A DNA stretch of 64,000 nucleotides from Streptomyces zhihengii (GCF_016919245.1 NZ_JAFEJA010000001.1:3382001-3446000); one strand, 5' to 3'; positions 25,511 to 34,956 are shown, counted from the first letter of the stretch. Notes: a model not told the origin generated them from the sequence alone. Numbers and translations: made by a program.

Positions 25511-27961
25511 TCAGAGCTTCTCGACCGGCGCGTACCGCAGCAGCAGCCTCTTCGGCTTCTCGTCGCCGAAGTCGATCGTCGCCTGGGCCTCCGAGCCGGA
25601 GCCCGTCACGCCCACGACCGTCCCGAGACCGAACTGGTCATGGGTGACCCGGTCCCCCACCGACAGGGCGATCACGGGCTTGTCGTTGGTGCGCCGGGTC
25701 GCGAAGCCGGACGCCCCCGCGCGGGAGCGGGACGACGACAGCGACGAGGTGATCCCGGACGTCGGCCCGGCGGGCGCGGCCATGGGGCCGGTGCGCCGCC
25801 AGTCCAGGTGCGCGACCGGGATCTCCTCCAGGAAGCGCGACGGCGGGTTGTACGAGGGCTGCCCCCAGGCGCTGCGCATCGACGAACGCGTCAGGTACAG
25901 GCGCTCCCGGGCCCGGGTGATGCCCACGTACGCCAGCCGGCGCTCCTCCTCCAGCTCCTTGGTCTGGCCCAGCGCCCGCATGTGCGGGAAGACGCCGTCC
26001 TCCATGCCGGTCAGGAAGACCACCGGGAACTCCAGCCCCTTCGCGGTGTGCAGGGTCATCAGCGTGATGACGCCGGTGCCCTCCGCCTCGTCGTCGGGGA
26101 TCTGGTCGGAGTCCGCCACCAGCGCGACCTGCTCCAGGAACTCCGCCAGCGTGCCGGCGCCCTCCTCCTCGGAGCGGTCCTGCTCGAACTCCAGCGCCAC
26201 GGCCGCCAGTTCCTGGAGGTTCTCGATGCGCGTCTCGTCCTGCGGGTCGGTGGACGCCTGGAGTTCGGCGAGGTAGCCCGTCCGCTCCAGGACGGCCTCC
26301 AGCACGACGGCGGGACCGGCGCCGGACTCGGCGATGGTCCGCAGCTCCTCCATGAGCACGTTGAACCGCTTGACCGCGTTGGCCGACCGGGCGGCCATGC
26401 CGTAGGCCTCGTCGACCCGCTTGAGCGCCTGCGGGAAGGTGATCCGCTCACGCTGCGCCAGGGCGTCGACCATCGCCTCGGCCCGCTCGCCGATGCCGCG
26501 CTTGGGCACGTTGAGGATGCGGCGCAGCGGCACGTTGTCCTCGGGGTTGGCGAGCACCCGCAGATAGGCCAGCACGTCGCGGACCTCCTTGCGCTCGTAG
26601 AAGCGCACGCCGCCGACGACCTTGTAGGGCAGGCCGACGCGGATGAAGATCTCCTCGAAGACACGGGACTGCGCGTTCGTCCGGTAGAAGACGGCGACGT
26701 CCCCGGCGCGGGCGTCGCCCGCGTCCGTGAGCCGGTCGATCTCGTCGGCGACGAACTGCGCCTCGTCGTGCTCGGTGTCCGCGACGTAGCCGGTGATCCG
26801 GGCGCCCTCGCCCGCGTTGGTCCACAGGTTCTTCGGGCGGCGGGACTCGTTGCGCTCGATGACGGCGTTGGCGGCGGAGAGGATCGTCTGGGTGGAGCGG
26901 TAGTTCTGCTCCAGCAGGATCGTGGTCGCGTCCGGGTAGTCCTCCTCGAACTGGAGGATGTTGCGGATGGTCGCGCCGCGGAAGGCGTAGATCGACTGGT
27001 CGGCGTCGCCGACGACGCACAGCTCGGCCGGCCCCAGGTCCTCGTAGCCGGTGCCGACCAGCTCGCGCACGAGCGTGTACTGGGCGTGGTTGGTGTCCTG
27101 GTACTCGTCGACCATGACGTGCCGGAAGCGGCGGCGGTAGTGCTCGGCCACGTCGGGGAAGGCCTGGAGCAGGTGGACCGTCGTCATGATGATGTCGTCG
27201 AAGTCCAGCGCGTTGGCCTCGCGCAGCCGCGACTGGTACATCCGGTACGCCTCGGCCAGCGTCTTCTCGAAGCCGTCGGCCGCCTGGTCGGCGAAGGTCT
27301 CCTCGTCGATCAGCTCGTTCTTCAGGTTGGAGATCTTGGCGCTGAACGACTTCGGCGGGAACTTCTTCGGGTCGAGGTCCAGGTCGCGGCAGACCAGCGC
27401 CATCAGGCGCTTGGAGTCGGCGGCGTCGTAGATCGAGAACGACGAGGTGAAGCCGAGCCTCTTCGACTCGCGGCGCAGGATGCGCACACAGGCGCTGTGG
27501 AACGTCATGACCCACATGGCGTTCGCCCGGGGGCCGACGAGCTGCTCGACCCGCTCCTTCATCTCCCCGGCGGCCTTGTTGGTGAAGGTGATCGCCAGTA
27601 TCTGGCCGGGGTGGACGTGCCGGGTGCCCAGCAGATGGGCGATGCGGTGGGTCAGCACCCTGGTCTTGCCGGAGCCCGCGCCGGCGACGATGAGCAGCGG
27701 GGAGCCGGTGTGGACGACCGCGGCCGACTGCTGTTCGTTCAGCCCGTCGAGCAGGGCGGCCGGATCCGCCACGGGGCGCGGGTGGCCGTCGCGGTAGTAG
27801 CCCTCGCGGGCCGGGGGCACGTCGTAGCCGCCCTGGAAGAGGTCGTCCGGGATCGGCTCCGGTGCGTGCTCCTCGGGCGGCGGGGGCTGCTCCTCCTGGT
27901 GGGGCTCCCCCTCGGGGGACTGGAGGCCGGCCAGGAAGCTGTCGTCAAAGAGGCTGCTCAT
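25511..27961 (-). CDS. pcrA: PcrA/UvrD-type DNA helicase
   Basis: 816 residues, typical length. It is a superfamily 1A 3'-5' helicase for repair and clearing of replication blocks. Motif I is GAGSGKTRVL, Ia TFTNKAAGEMKER, II VDEYQDTN, III GDADQSIYAFRGA and IV QNYRSTQTI; motif VI is YVGITRARERLYL. The C-terminal ~45 residues (GDRVTHDQFGLGTVVGV) form the Tudor-like RNA-polymerase-binding tail. About 55 polar residues precede motif Q (LNEQQSAAV). ATG 27961 has TAGACT 9 nt upstream instead of a Shine-Dalgarno site, consistent with a leaderless mRNA. Confidence 0.96.
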   Translation of the reverse strand: MSSLFDDSFLAGLQSPEGEPHQEEQPPPPEEHAPEPIPDDLFQGGYDVPPAREGYYRDGHPRPVADPAALLDGLNEQQSAAVVHTGSPLLIVAGAGSGKTRVLTHRIAHLLGTRHVHPGQILAITFTNKAAGEMKERVEQLVGPRANAMWVMTFHSACVRILRRESKRLGFTSSFSIYDAADSKRLMALVCRDLDLDPKKFPPKSFSAKISNLKNELIDEETFADQAADGFEKTLAEAYRMYQSRLREANALDFDDIIMTTVHLLQAFPDVAEHYRRRFRHVMVDEYQDTNHAQYTLVRELVGTGYEDLGPAELCVVGDADQSIYAFRGATIRNILQFEEDYPDATTILLEQNYRSTQTILSAANAVIERNESRRPKNLWTNAGEGARITGYVADTEHDEAQFVADEIDRLTDAGDARAGDVAVFYRTNAQSRVFEEIFIRVGLPYKVVGGVRFYERKEVRDVLAYLRVLANPEDNVPLRRILNVPKRGIGERAEAMVDALAQRERITFPQALKRVDEAYGMAARSANAVKRFNVLMEELRTIAESGAGPAVVLEAVLERTGYLAELQASTDPQDETRIENLQELAAVALEFEQDRSEEEGAGTLAEFLEQVALVADSDQIPDDEAEGTGVITLMTLHTAKGLEFPVVFLTGMEDGVFPHMRALGQTKELEEERRLAYVGITRARERLYLTRSSMRSAWGQPSYNPPSRFLEEIPVAHLDWRRTGPMAAPAGPTSGITSSLSSSRSRAGASGFATRRTNDKPVIALSVGDRVTHDQFGLGTVVGVTGSGSEAQATIDFGDEKPKRLLLRYAPVEKL

Positions 27962-28129
27962 CGCCTACCGAGTCTAGGCGGCCCCACCGACACTCCGGGC
28001 CGCATCGGCGGACCCGCCCCCGGAGCAGGGGACGGGACACGGTGTGTGACCGGGCGGATCCGGGACGCCATCGCCGCGTCGCCGGTGAAGAAGGTCACGA
28101 AAATGTATCGGACATATCGAACATCAACC

Positions 28130-28159
28130 TTCACAGCACCCGCACGAGTTGGCTAGCGT
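28130..28159 (+). promoter_or_regulatory. Sigma-70 type promoter ahead of the c-di-AMP riboswitch
   Basis: TTCACA (28130-28135), an 18-bp spacer and TAGCGT (28154-28159). Transcription from about 28166 would begin just before the riboswitch and give a leader of about 210 nt. Confidence 0.55.
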
Positions 28160-28204
28160 GCTCGACCAGACGGCCCGCACCCCTCCCGGCGAACCGCGCC
28201 GAAC

Positions 28205-28355
28205 GGGTCGACTGCGCCGAATCCGTGCTGACCGCTGGGCAGTTCGGAACCGGGGACCCACTCAAGCAGCACCGGGGTGAATCGGGCCGTGTCCGCACGG
28301 CCCGTAGGGCACCTTCCGTTCGCCCGAACCCGACAGCTAACCCGGTAGGCGGTCC
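28205..28355 (+). promoter_or_regulatory. ydaO-yuaA class c-di-AMP riboswitch
   Basis: The leader carries the hallmark conserved blocks of this class in order: GCCGAATCC near 28215, GGAACCGGGGACCCA near 28246-28260, GGGGTGAATCGGGCC near 28275, and CCCGAACCCGACAGCTAAC followed by CGGTAGGCGG near 28322-28352. In actinobacteria these riboswitches precede wall-hydrolase and rpf genes and turn expression off when c-di-AMP binds. It is followed 8 nt later by the ribosome site of the NlpC/P60 gene. Boundaries are approximate. Confidence 0.93.
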
Positions 28356-28377
28356 ACGGAAGAAGGAGATGCCGGCC

Positions 28378-29535
28378 TTGGCGTCGCATCGCAGGATCCG
28401 CAGTCGCAGCACCAGGACCTCCCCCGCCGTCGGGTTCACGACGGCCGCCCTCGCGGGCGTCACCCTCCTGTCGACGCAGAGCGCCACCGCCTCGCCGAAC
28501 GACCCCAAGCCCTCCATCGAGGAGGTGCAGAAGAAGGTCGACGACCTCTACCGCCAGGCCGGCAGCGCGACCCAGGAGTACAACAAGGCCAAGGAGTCCA
28601 CGGCCGAGCAGCGGCGTGAGGTCGACACCCTGCTCGACGAGGCGGCCACCCGCGCCGAGCAGCTCAACGAGTCCCGCCGGGCGCTCGGCACGTTCGCCGC
28701 CGCCCAGTACCGCACGGGCGCGGTCACCCCGACCGCCGCGCTGATGTTCGCGGACAGCCCGCAGGCGTACTTCGACCAGTCGCAGCTCATGAACCGCATG
28801 ACCGACCAGCAGCGGACGGCGGTCAAGGACTACGAGGACGAGCGCGCCGCGGCGGCCGTGCAGCGCGCGGAGGCGGGCAGGAAGCTCCAGGCGCTCACCG
28901 AGTCCCAGCAGGCGCTGCGCACGAGCAAGCAGACCGTGCAGACCAAGCTCACCGAGGCCCGCACGCTGCTCGACCGGCTGACGGCCGAGGAGAAGGCCCG
29001 GCTCGCCGCCGCCGAGCGCAAGAAGGAGGAGGAGGCCCGGCGGAAGGCGGAGGAGAAGGCCAAGGCGGAGGCCGAGGCCCGCGCTGCGGCGGAGGCCGAG
29101 GCGGCCCGCCAGGAGAGGGAGCGGCAGCAGCAGGAGCAGCCGCCGCCTTCCGGCGGTACCGGCGGCACGACCGACGGCAACTACACGGCCAAGGCCGACA
29201 AGGTGCTCGCCTTCGCCCGCGCCCAGATCGGCAAGCCCTACGTCTGGGGTGCGACCGGGCCGAGCTCCTACGACTGCTCCGGGCTGACGCAGGCGGCCTG
29301 GAAGGCGGCCGGCGTCGACCTGCCGCGCACCACCTGGGACCAGGTGGAGGTCGGCAAGCGGGTGGCGACGGCCGATCTGCTCCCCGGTGACCTCGTCTTC
29401 TTCTACGACGACATCAGCCATGTCGGCATCTACATCGGCGACGGCATGATGATCCACGCCCCGAAGCCGGGGGCGAACGTCCGCGAGGAGTCGATCTACT
29501 ACATGCCGATCTACGGCAGCGTCCGCCCGGTCTGA
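28378..29535 (+). CDS. NlpC/P60 peptidoglycan endopeptidase, riboswitch-controlled
   Basis: About 385 residues. Signal peptide about residues 1-38 (basic start, AALAGVTLLSTQSATA). A long coiled coil follows, residues ~45-240 (Glu/Ala/Lys/Arg-rich), then a Pro/Gly linker and the C-terminal NlpC/P60 domain with YDCSGL (nucleophile Cys), DISHVGIYIG (His) and MIHAPKPG. It hydrolyses D-gamma-Glu-diaminopimelate bonds and is exported. AAGGAG at 28363-28368 sits directly against an ATG at 28369, so the TTG at 28378 with 9-nt spacing is the better start. The same architecture is repeated in the gene at 30346. Regulated by the upstream c-di-AMP riboswitch. Confidence 0.93.
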   Translation: MASHRRIRSRSTRTSPAVGFTTAALAGVTLLSTQSATASPNDPKPSIEEVQKKVDDLYRQAGSATQEYNKAKESTAEQRREVDTLLDEAATRAEQLNESRRALGTFAAAQYRTGAVTPTAALMFADSPQAYFDQSQLMNRMTDQQRTAVKDYEDERAAAAVQRAEAGRKLQALTESQQALRTSKQTVQTKLTEARTLLDRLTAEEKARLAAAERKKEEEARRKAEEKAKAEAEARAAAEAEAARQERERQQQEQPPPSGGTGGTTDGNYTAKADKVLAFARAQIGKPYVWGATGPSSYDCSGLTQAAWKAAGVDLPRTTWDQVEVGKRVATADLLPGDLVFFYDDISHVGIYIGDGMMIHAPKPGANVREESIYYMPIYGSVRPV

Positions 29536-29563
29536 CCCCGGAGCGGACCGGGCGCCCGACGGA

Positions 29564-29602
29564 AGGGGGCGGCGGCGGCATCACCGGCCGCCGCCGCCCC
29601 CT
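29564..29602. terminator. Bidirectional terminator
   Basis: A perfect 16-bp inverted repeat (29564-29579 with 29587-29602), 7-nt loop, between the NlpC/P60 gene and the convergent membrane-protein gene. Confidence 0.85.
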
Positions 29603-29625
29603 GTGCGCGAGGCGGTTCCCCGGGA

Positions 29626-29979
29626 TCAGGTCCAGAGCGTCGCGATGAAGATGTTGGCGACCGTCAGCCCGCCGACGGCTCCGAAGACGGCCTTGTCGAC
29701 GCGCTCCTCGTCCCGCTTGACGTAGACCAGGCCGAGGATCACCACCAGCACCGCGAGCTTGATGCCGATCTTGAGGTTGTTCACCGTCTGGTCGTCGGCC
29801 TGGTTGAGGCCCACCAGCGCGACGCCGGTGACCAGCATCGTCAGCGCGCCGTGCAGCATCGCGGGGACGAAGCGGGCCGTCCCCGCGCCCATCGCCTTCA
29901 TCTGGGTGAGGAAGCCACCCAGCAGTGAGGCGATGCCGATGATGTGCAGGGCCACGAAGACATTGATGAGTACGTCCAT
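29626..29979 (-). CDS. Small integral membrane protein
   Basis: 117 residues with four hydrophobic helices (about 3-24, 38-60, 70-87 and 95-115) joined by very short loops. A conserved-looking HIIGIASLLGGF sits in helix 1. There is no recognised catalytic motif, and a transport or accessory role cannot be assigned. ATG 29979 has TAGGCT 7 nt upstream and no Shine-Dalgarno site, so the mRNA is probably leaderless. It is divergent from the second NlpC/P60 gene. Confidence 0.8.
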   Translation of the reverse strand: MDVLINVFVALHIIGIASLLGGFLTQMKAMGAGTARFVPAMLHGALTMLVTGVALVGLNQADDQTVNNLKIGIKLAVLVVILGLVYVKRDEERVDKAVFGAVGGLTVANIFIATLWT

Positions 29980-30345
29980 GCGGCGGAGCCTATGCGGCCC
30001 CCGACGGCGGTCCGGCGGCCGGGGCCCTCTTACCGCACGGGCGGGCGGCCCGGCCGCCGTCGGCGGACATCGGTCAGGACAGGGGGCGGACCGATGCCCC
30101 CGGCAGACGGCAGAACGTCAGGAAACGGGCAGCTACGAGCACATTCGGGCAGTTGTGTTCCTCATGTCTCGCTCCGGTAACGGCCGGGGCTAGCGTCTCG
30201 CACCAGGTGGCCGCTCCCACCGCCGCCGTGCAGCCGGGCGGCACGGCCACCCCCGCCGAAGGTCCGGCGGCATGCCCGCTCCCCCGTGCGGCGTGCCGCC
30301 GGGCCGCGGGACCGGCGGACGGACGACGGAAGGAACGGCGCCACC
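29980..30345. other. Divergent intergenic region with long 5' leader for the second NlpC/P60 gene
   Basis: About 365 bp. A TAGCGT at 30191-30196 may be a -10 for the gene at 30346, leaving a leader of about 145 nt with several GC hairpins (for example GCCGTGC...GCACGGC near 30228-30250). I looked for a second c-di-AMP riboswitch and did not see its conserved blocks. Confidence 0.45.
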
Positions 30346-31410
30346 GTGGCAGCGCACCGGAAACCGCACCGCAGCCCCCACCGAAAACCCCAGCGGAATC
30401 CGCTCGCCGGACCGGCCGCCCGCACCGCGGCCACCCTGGCCCTCGCGGGAGCGGCCGCCGGCGCGGCGGGCGGCCTCGCCCACGCCGAGCCGCACCTCAC
30501 CCCCGCGCAGATCAAGGCCCGCGTCGACGCCCTGTACCAGCAGGCCGAGGCGGCCACCGAGAAGTACAACGGCGCGAAGGAGCGCTCGGACACGGCCCGG
30601 GAGGCGCTCGACGCGCTCCGCGACCGGGCGGCCCGCAGCACCGAGCAGCTGAGCGCCTCCCGCGCCGCCCTCGGTTCCTTCGCGACGGCCCAGTACCGCG
30701 CGGGCGGCATGGACCCGGGGCTGCGGCTCGCGCTGACCTCGTCCCCCGACGCCTACCTGGAGCAGGCCGCGCTGGCCGAGCGGGTCGGCGACCGGCAGGC
30801 CCGGGCGGTCGCGGACGTCCGGCGCCGGATCGCCGGCATCGCCGGGCTCCGCGCCGAGGGGGGCAAGCGGGTCGCGGAGCTGGAAGAACGCCGGCGCGAG
30901 CTCCTGCGCCACAAGACCACCGTGCGGGACCGGCTCGCCGCGGCCGAGCGCCTGCTGGCCCGGCTCACCGCCGAGCAGCGCGCGGCGTACGAGCGCGGCA
31001 CGGCCGAACCGGCCCGCGCCGACCGCTCGGGCCGGGACGGGGGCCCCGCCGCCGCGCCGGGCAGCCGCGCGGCGCAGGCCGTCGCCTACGCCTACGGCGC
31101 CCTCGGCAAGCCCTACGTCTGGGGCGCCACCGGCCCGGGCTCGTACGACTGCTCCGGGCTGACCCAGGCCGCGTGGAAGGCCGCCGGAGTCTCGCTGCCG
31201 CGCACCACCTACACCCAGATCGACGCCGGCCGGCGGGTGCCCCGCTCCCAACTCGCCCCCGGCGACCTGGTGTTCTTCTACTCGGGCGTCACCCATGTCG
31301 GCCTCTACATCGGCGACGGACGGATGATCCACGCGCCGCGGCCGGGCGCGCCCGTGCGGATCGCGCCGATCGACGAGATGCCGTTCGCCGGTGCCACCCG
31401 CGTCGGCTGA
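30346..31410 (+). CDS. NlpC/P60 peptidoglycan endopeptidase, paralogue of the 28378 gene
   Basis: 354 residues. Basic N-terminus then a signal sequence ending near AGGLAHA around residue 46. A coiled coil (about 50-220) has the same register as the upstream paralogue (KARVDALYQQAEAATEKYNGAKE). A short linker leads to an NlpC/P60 domain with YDCSGLTQAAWKAAG, HVGLYIGDG and MIHAPRPG, so the catalytic Cys and His are kept. GTG 30346 is preceded by GGAAGGA 12 nt away. It probably arose by tandem duplication with the 28378 gene but lost or never had the riboswitch. Confidence 0.92.
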   Translation: MAAHRKPHRSPHRKPQRNPLAGPAARTAATLALAGAAAGAAGGLAHAEPHLTPAQIKARVDALYQQAEAATEKYNGAKERSDTAREALDALRDRAARSTEQLSASRAALGSFATAQYRAGGMDPGLRLALTSSPDAYLEQAALAERVGDRQARAVADVRRRIAGIAGLRAEGGKRVAELEERRRELLRHKTTVRDRLAAAERLLARLTAEQRAAYERGTAEPARADRSGRDGGPAAAPGSRAAQAVAYAYGALGKPYVWGATGPGSYDCSGLTQAAWKAAGVSLPRTTYTQIDAGRRVPRSQLAPGDLVFFYSGVTHVGLYIGDGRMIHAPRPGAPVRIAPIDEMPFAGATRVG

Positions 31411-31432
31411 GCGGCCCCGGCGGGGGCGTCCC

Positions 31433-32122
31433 TCAGACGAGCCGCCGCGCCGTCGCCCAGCGGGTCAGCTCATGGCGGTTGGAGAGCTGCAACTTCCGCA
31501 GCACCGCCGAGACATGGGACTCGACCGTCTTCACCGAGATGAAGAGCTGCTTGGCGATCTCCTTGTAGGCGTAGCCGCGGGCGATGAGCCGCAGCACCTC
31601 CCGCTCGCGCTGGGTCAGCCGGTCCAGGTCCTCGTCCACCGGCACCGCGTCGGTGGACGCGAAGGCGTCCAGCACGAAGCCGGCCAGCCGCGGCGAGAAG
31701 ACGGCGTCGCCCTCCTGCACCCGGAAGATCGAGTCCACCAGGTCGGTGCCCGTGATGGTCTTGGTGACATAGCCGCGGGCGCCGCCGCGGATCACGCCGA
31801 TCACGTCCTCCGCCGCGTCGGACACGGAGAGCGCGAGGAAGCGCACCGGGTGCTGCGCGGCGGCCATCAGCGTGGCGCAGCGGCGCAGCACCTCCACCCC
31901 GCCGCCGCCGGGCAGGTGCACGTCCAGCAGCACGACCTCGGGACGGGTGGCGGTGATGACGGTGACGGCCTGGTCCACGTCGGCGGCCTCGCCGACCACC
32001 TCGACGCCGGTGGCGGCCGTCTGCCCGATCTCCGCCTGCACCCCCGCGCGGAACATCCGGTGGTCGTCGACGAGCACCACCCGTACCCGCCGCTCGGCGG
32101 TCTCTTCAGCAGCCTCGGTCAT
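31433..32122 (-). CDS. LuxR/NarL-family response regulator
   Basis: 229 residues. The receiver domain opens VRVVLVDDHRMFRAGV (acidic pair) and has the phosphoacceptor Asp in VVLLDVHLPGGGG and Lys in YVTKTI. The C-terminal helix-turn-helix is LTQREREVLRLIARGYAYKEIAKQLFISVKTVESHV. It is the cognate partner of the PspC-type histidine kinase, whose stop codon overlaps its ATG (ATGA). By analogy with LiaR-type regulators it should control the neighbouring PspC/toastrack gene in response to envelope stress (inference). Confidence 0.93.
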   Translation of the reverse strand: MTEAAEETAERRVRVVLVDDHRMFRAGVQAEIGQTAATGVEVVGEAADVDQAVTVITATRPEVVLLDVHLPGGGGVEVLRRCATLMAAAQHPVRFLALSVSDAAEDVIGVIRGGARGYVTKTITGTDLVDSIFRVQEGDAVFSPRLAGFVLDAFASTDAVPVDEDLDRLTQREREVLRLIARGYAYKEIAKQLFISVKTVESHVSAVLRKLQLSNRHELTRWATARRLV

Positions 32123-33396
32123 CCGTCAGCCCTCTCCATCTCGAGCTCCACCTCGGTCCCCCCGCCGGGCACCGCGCGGAGCCGTGCCGTACCGCCGTTG
32201 CGCTGCATCCGGCCGATGATCGATTCTCTTACGCCCATCCTGTCACCGGGCACCGCGTCCAGGTCGAATCCCGGCCCCCGGTCCCGGACGGAGACGAACA
32301 CCGAACGGGGCTCGACCTCGGCGAAGACCTGGACCGCGCCTCCCGAACCACCGTACTTGGCGGCGTTGACCATCGCTTCGCGCGCGGCCTGCATCTGTGC
32401 CGTCAGGCGTTCGTCCAGCGGGCAGTCGCCGACGACGACCACCTCGACGGGCACACCGTGCTTGTCCTCGACCTCGGCGGCGGTCCGCTTCACCGCCTCG
32501 GCGAGCGAGTCCGGCTCCTCCTCGTCGTCCTTGCCCGTTCCCTCGGGGCGGTAGAGCCAGTTCCGCAGCTCGCGCTCCTGCGCGCGGGCGAGGCGGCGCA
32601 CCTCGCCGGGGTCCTCGGCGTTGCGCTGGATCAGGGTGAGGGTGTGCAGGACGGAGTCGTGCACATGGGCGGCGACCTCGGCCCGTTCCTGGGCCCGGAT
32701 GCGCATGGTCCGCTCCTCGGAGAGGTCCTGGGTCATCCGCACCAGCCAGGGGCCGGCGAGCAGGGCCACACCGGCCACGACGGCGATCACGGCGGTCAGG
32801 ACGGAGCCGAGCTGCGCGGCCGAGCCGCGCACCACCACGAAGACGGTCAGCCCCGTCACCGCGAGACCGACACCGGCGAGGACCCGCACCAGCGGGATCA
32901 GACGGCGCGGCCCGGCCCCGGACGCCGGCGGTGTCCAGCTCGCCCGGCGGGCGTTGTCCGCCTGCCGCCAGACCAGTACCACGCCCGCGCCGATCAGCAG
33001 GATCGGGACGACGTAGCGGTTGCTGCTGTTGCGCTCCAGGTTGTCGACGAAGATCGCGCCGCCGACGAACAGCGCGCCGAGCGCGAGCAGTTGGCCCTTG
33101 TCCGGCTTGCGCAGCCGCCGCCGGCCGTCGGGCGAGACCTCGAAGAGGGTGCGGCCCTGCGCCCCGCGCCCGCCGACGCCGAGCGGGACGACGATCCAGA
33201 ACACGGCGTACGGCAGGGCGCCCAGCCCGTCCGCCATGAACAGCAGCAGGAACACCAGGCGCACCCAGATGACCGGCAGTCCCAGATGTCCGGCGAGACC
33301 GCGCGCGACACCGCCGAGCAGCCGCCCGTCGGCGCTGCGGTACAGCTTGCGGACCGCCGGCTCTTCGGCCTCGGACGGACGGGTGGCGACTGGCAT
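32119..33396 (-). CDS. PspC-domain sensor histidine kinase
   Basis: 425 residues from ATG 33396 (an in-frame ATG at 33432 is an alternative). The N-terminal PspC domain (RSADGRLLGGVARGLAGHLGLP, with its membrane helix) is followed by four more helices to about residue 215. The NarL-type kinase core has the phosphoacceptor region EVAAHVHDSVLHTLTLIQRN (His near 243) and ATPase motifs EAMVNAAKYGG, VRDRGPGFD and GGGTEVELEME. The lack of a large outer loop suggests sensing within the membrane, as in LiaS. It is divergent from a second PspC-domain protein at 33664 and forms an operon with the regulator at 31433. Confidence 0.93.
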   Translation of the reverse strand: MPVATRPSEAEEPAVRKLYRSADGRLLGGVARGLAGHLGLPVIWVRLVFLLLFMADGLGALPYAVFWIVVPLGVGGRGAQGRTLFEVSPDGRRRLRKPDKGQLLALGALFVGGAIFVDNLERNSSNRYVVPILLIGAGVVLVWRQADNARRASWTPPASGAGPRRLIPLVRVLAGVGLAVTGLTVFVVVRGSAAQLGSVLTAVIAVVAGVALLAGPWLVRMTQDLSEERTMRIRAQERAEVAAHVHDSVLHTLTLIQRNAEDPGEVRRLARAQERELRNWLYRPEGTGKDDEEEPDSLAEAVKRTAAEVEDKHGVPVEVVVVGDCPLDERLTAQMQAAREAMVNAAKYGGSGGAVQVFAEVEPRSVFVSVRDRGPGFDLDAVPGDRMGVRESIIGRMQRNGGTARLRAVPGGGTEVELEMERADG

Positions 33397-33663
33397 GCCC
33401 CGATCGTCACACGGCGGCGGGGGCGCGGACATCAGGGCAGTCCCTTAATCCGACCCTGAGACCGCCCGTCCGGTGCCGGGACCGCGCCGGGTGCCCGGGC
33501 GGGGCCGCCCGGAGGCGCCGTCCGGGGGCCCGCGCCGGGGTCCGCCGCCCCGGCCGGCCGCGGCCGCCCGAGGGGCCGGGCCCGCGGCCCCGGGGCGAAT
33601 ATCAGGGAACGGCCAGGGTCGGGGCGGCTGCCCCCCGGGCCGCCGGGCCGTCACCATGGACAC

Positions 33664-34956
33664 ATGAGCCAGCCGACCACCGCGCCACCCCTCCCGCCGC
33701 AGGAGCCGGACGGGCAGCAGCCGCTGCGCCGCACCCCGCGCTCCAAGATGGTGGCGGGCGTCTGCGGCGGGCTCGGCCGCCACTGCGACGTGGACCCGGT
33801 GATCTTCCGCATCGTGGTCGCCGTGCTCTCCGCGACCGGCGGCGTCGGGCTGATCTTCTACGGCTTCGCGTGGCTGCTGGTCCCCGCGGACGACGAGGAC
33901 GAGAACGAGTTCCGCCGGATGCTGACCGGGCGGGTCGACCGCGCCGCGCTGAGCGCCGTCCTGCTCGCCCTGCTCGGCAGCGGACTGCTGCTCACCACGC
34001 TGAGCAACGCGGACATGCTCGCCTTCGCTTCCATGCTGTCGCTGGCCGGCGCCGGGGTCGCCGTGTGGTCGCTGCGCCGCAGGGCCGCCTCGCCGGACGG
34101 CGCCCCGCTGGACCCGGTGACCGCCCAGACGGTGGCCGAGGCCCCGCCCGAGACCAAGGCCCCGCCCTCCCCCGACGCCCCCTCGTGGTGGCGCGACCCG
34201 ATCCTGAAGGACGGCACCACGGGGCCGGTGGCGGCCGGCTACCTGTGGGGCCCCGAGGACGCCGTCGCCTCCGGGCCCGGCGCACGCGACCGGGGCCGCC
34301 GCCCGGCGGCGCCCGCGCAGCCCTGGGGACGGCGCGGCATCGGCGGCGCGGTCGTCGCCCTGGCGATCGTCGCGGGGGCGGTGGGCACGGTGGCCAGCTG
34401 GGACGGCCGGCCGCTGGGCGCCAGCCTCCAGATCGGCCTGGTCGCCGCCCTGGCCGTGCTCGGCGCCGGTCTCGTGGTGAGCAGCGTCGTCGGCCGCACC
34501 GGCTTCGGCACCGTCCTGCTGACCACGGTGACCGCCTGTCTGCTGGCGGGCGCCTCGGCCCTGCCGGAGAACATCAGCACCACCTTCGGCGAACGGACCT
34601 GGCGGCCCGCGTCGGCCGCCGCCCTGGCGCCCTCCCACGAGCTGGGCTCGGGCTCCGCCACCCTGGACCTCGGGGCCGTGGAGGTGCCGCCCGGCACCAC
34701 GGTGTCCACCCGCGCCGAGGTCGGCCTCGGCCTGCTCCGGGTCGTGGTGCCCCGCGACGCCACGGTGGTGCTGGACGCCGAGGTCGGCTTCGGGGACGTC
34801 CGGCTGCCCCCGGGGACGGCGGGCGGCGCCGCGGGACCGGACCTGACGGTGCGCGAGACCCTGGCACCGCCCAAGGGCACCGAGCCCGCGGGGAGGCTGG
34901 AACTGAAGCTGGACGTGAGCTTCGGACAGGTGGAGGTGGACCGTGTCGCACCATGA
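33664..34956 (+). CDS. PspC- and toastrack-domain membrane protein (LiaF-like)
   Basis: 430 residues. The PspC domain is at about 20-80 (TPRSKMVAGVCGGLGRHCDVDP, then a helix and a VPADDEDE end). More helices follow near 98-140 and 220-300. The C-terminal ~110 residues are a repetitive beta segment (SATLDLGAVEVPPGTTVSTRAEVGLG, VVLDAEVGFGDVRLPP, LDVSFGQVEV), the LiaF/toastrack pattern. In Firmicutes LiaF restrains the LiaS kinase; here the divergent PspC kinase is a natural partner (inference). There is no clear Shine-Dalgarno site before ATG 33664, so a leaderless start is possible. Confidence 0.9.
   Translation: MSQPTTAPPLPPQEPDGQQPLRRTPRSKMVAGVCGGLGRHCDVDPVIFRIVVAVLSATGGVGLIFYGFAWLLVPADDEDENEFRRMLTGRVDRAALSAVLLALLGSGLLLTTLSNADMLAFASMLSLAGAGVAVWSLRRRAASPDGAPLDPVTAQTVAEAPPETKAPPSPDAPSWWRDPILKDGTTGPVAAGYLWGPEDAVASGPGARDRGRRPAAPAQPWGRRGIGGAVVALAIVAGAVGTVASWDGRPLGASLQIGLVAALAVLGAGLVVSSVVGRTGFGTVLLTTVTACLLAGASALPENISTTFGERTWRPASAAALAPSHELGSGSATLDLGAVEVPPGTTVSTRAEVGLGLLRVVVPRDATVVLDAEVGFGDVRLPPGTAGGAAGPDLTVRETLAPPKGTEPAGRLELKLDVSFGQVEVDRVAP

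Noticed and set aside
30153..30345. Second c-di-AMP riboswitch before the 30346 gene
   Set aside because: The conserved CGACAGCTAAC and GGGGTGAATC blocks seen at 28205-28355 are absent.
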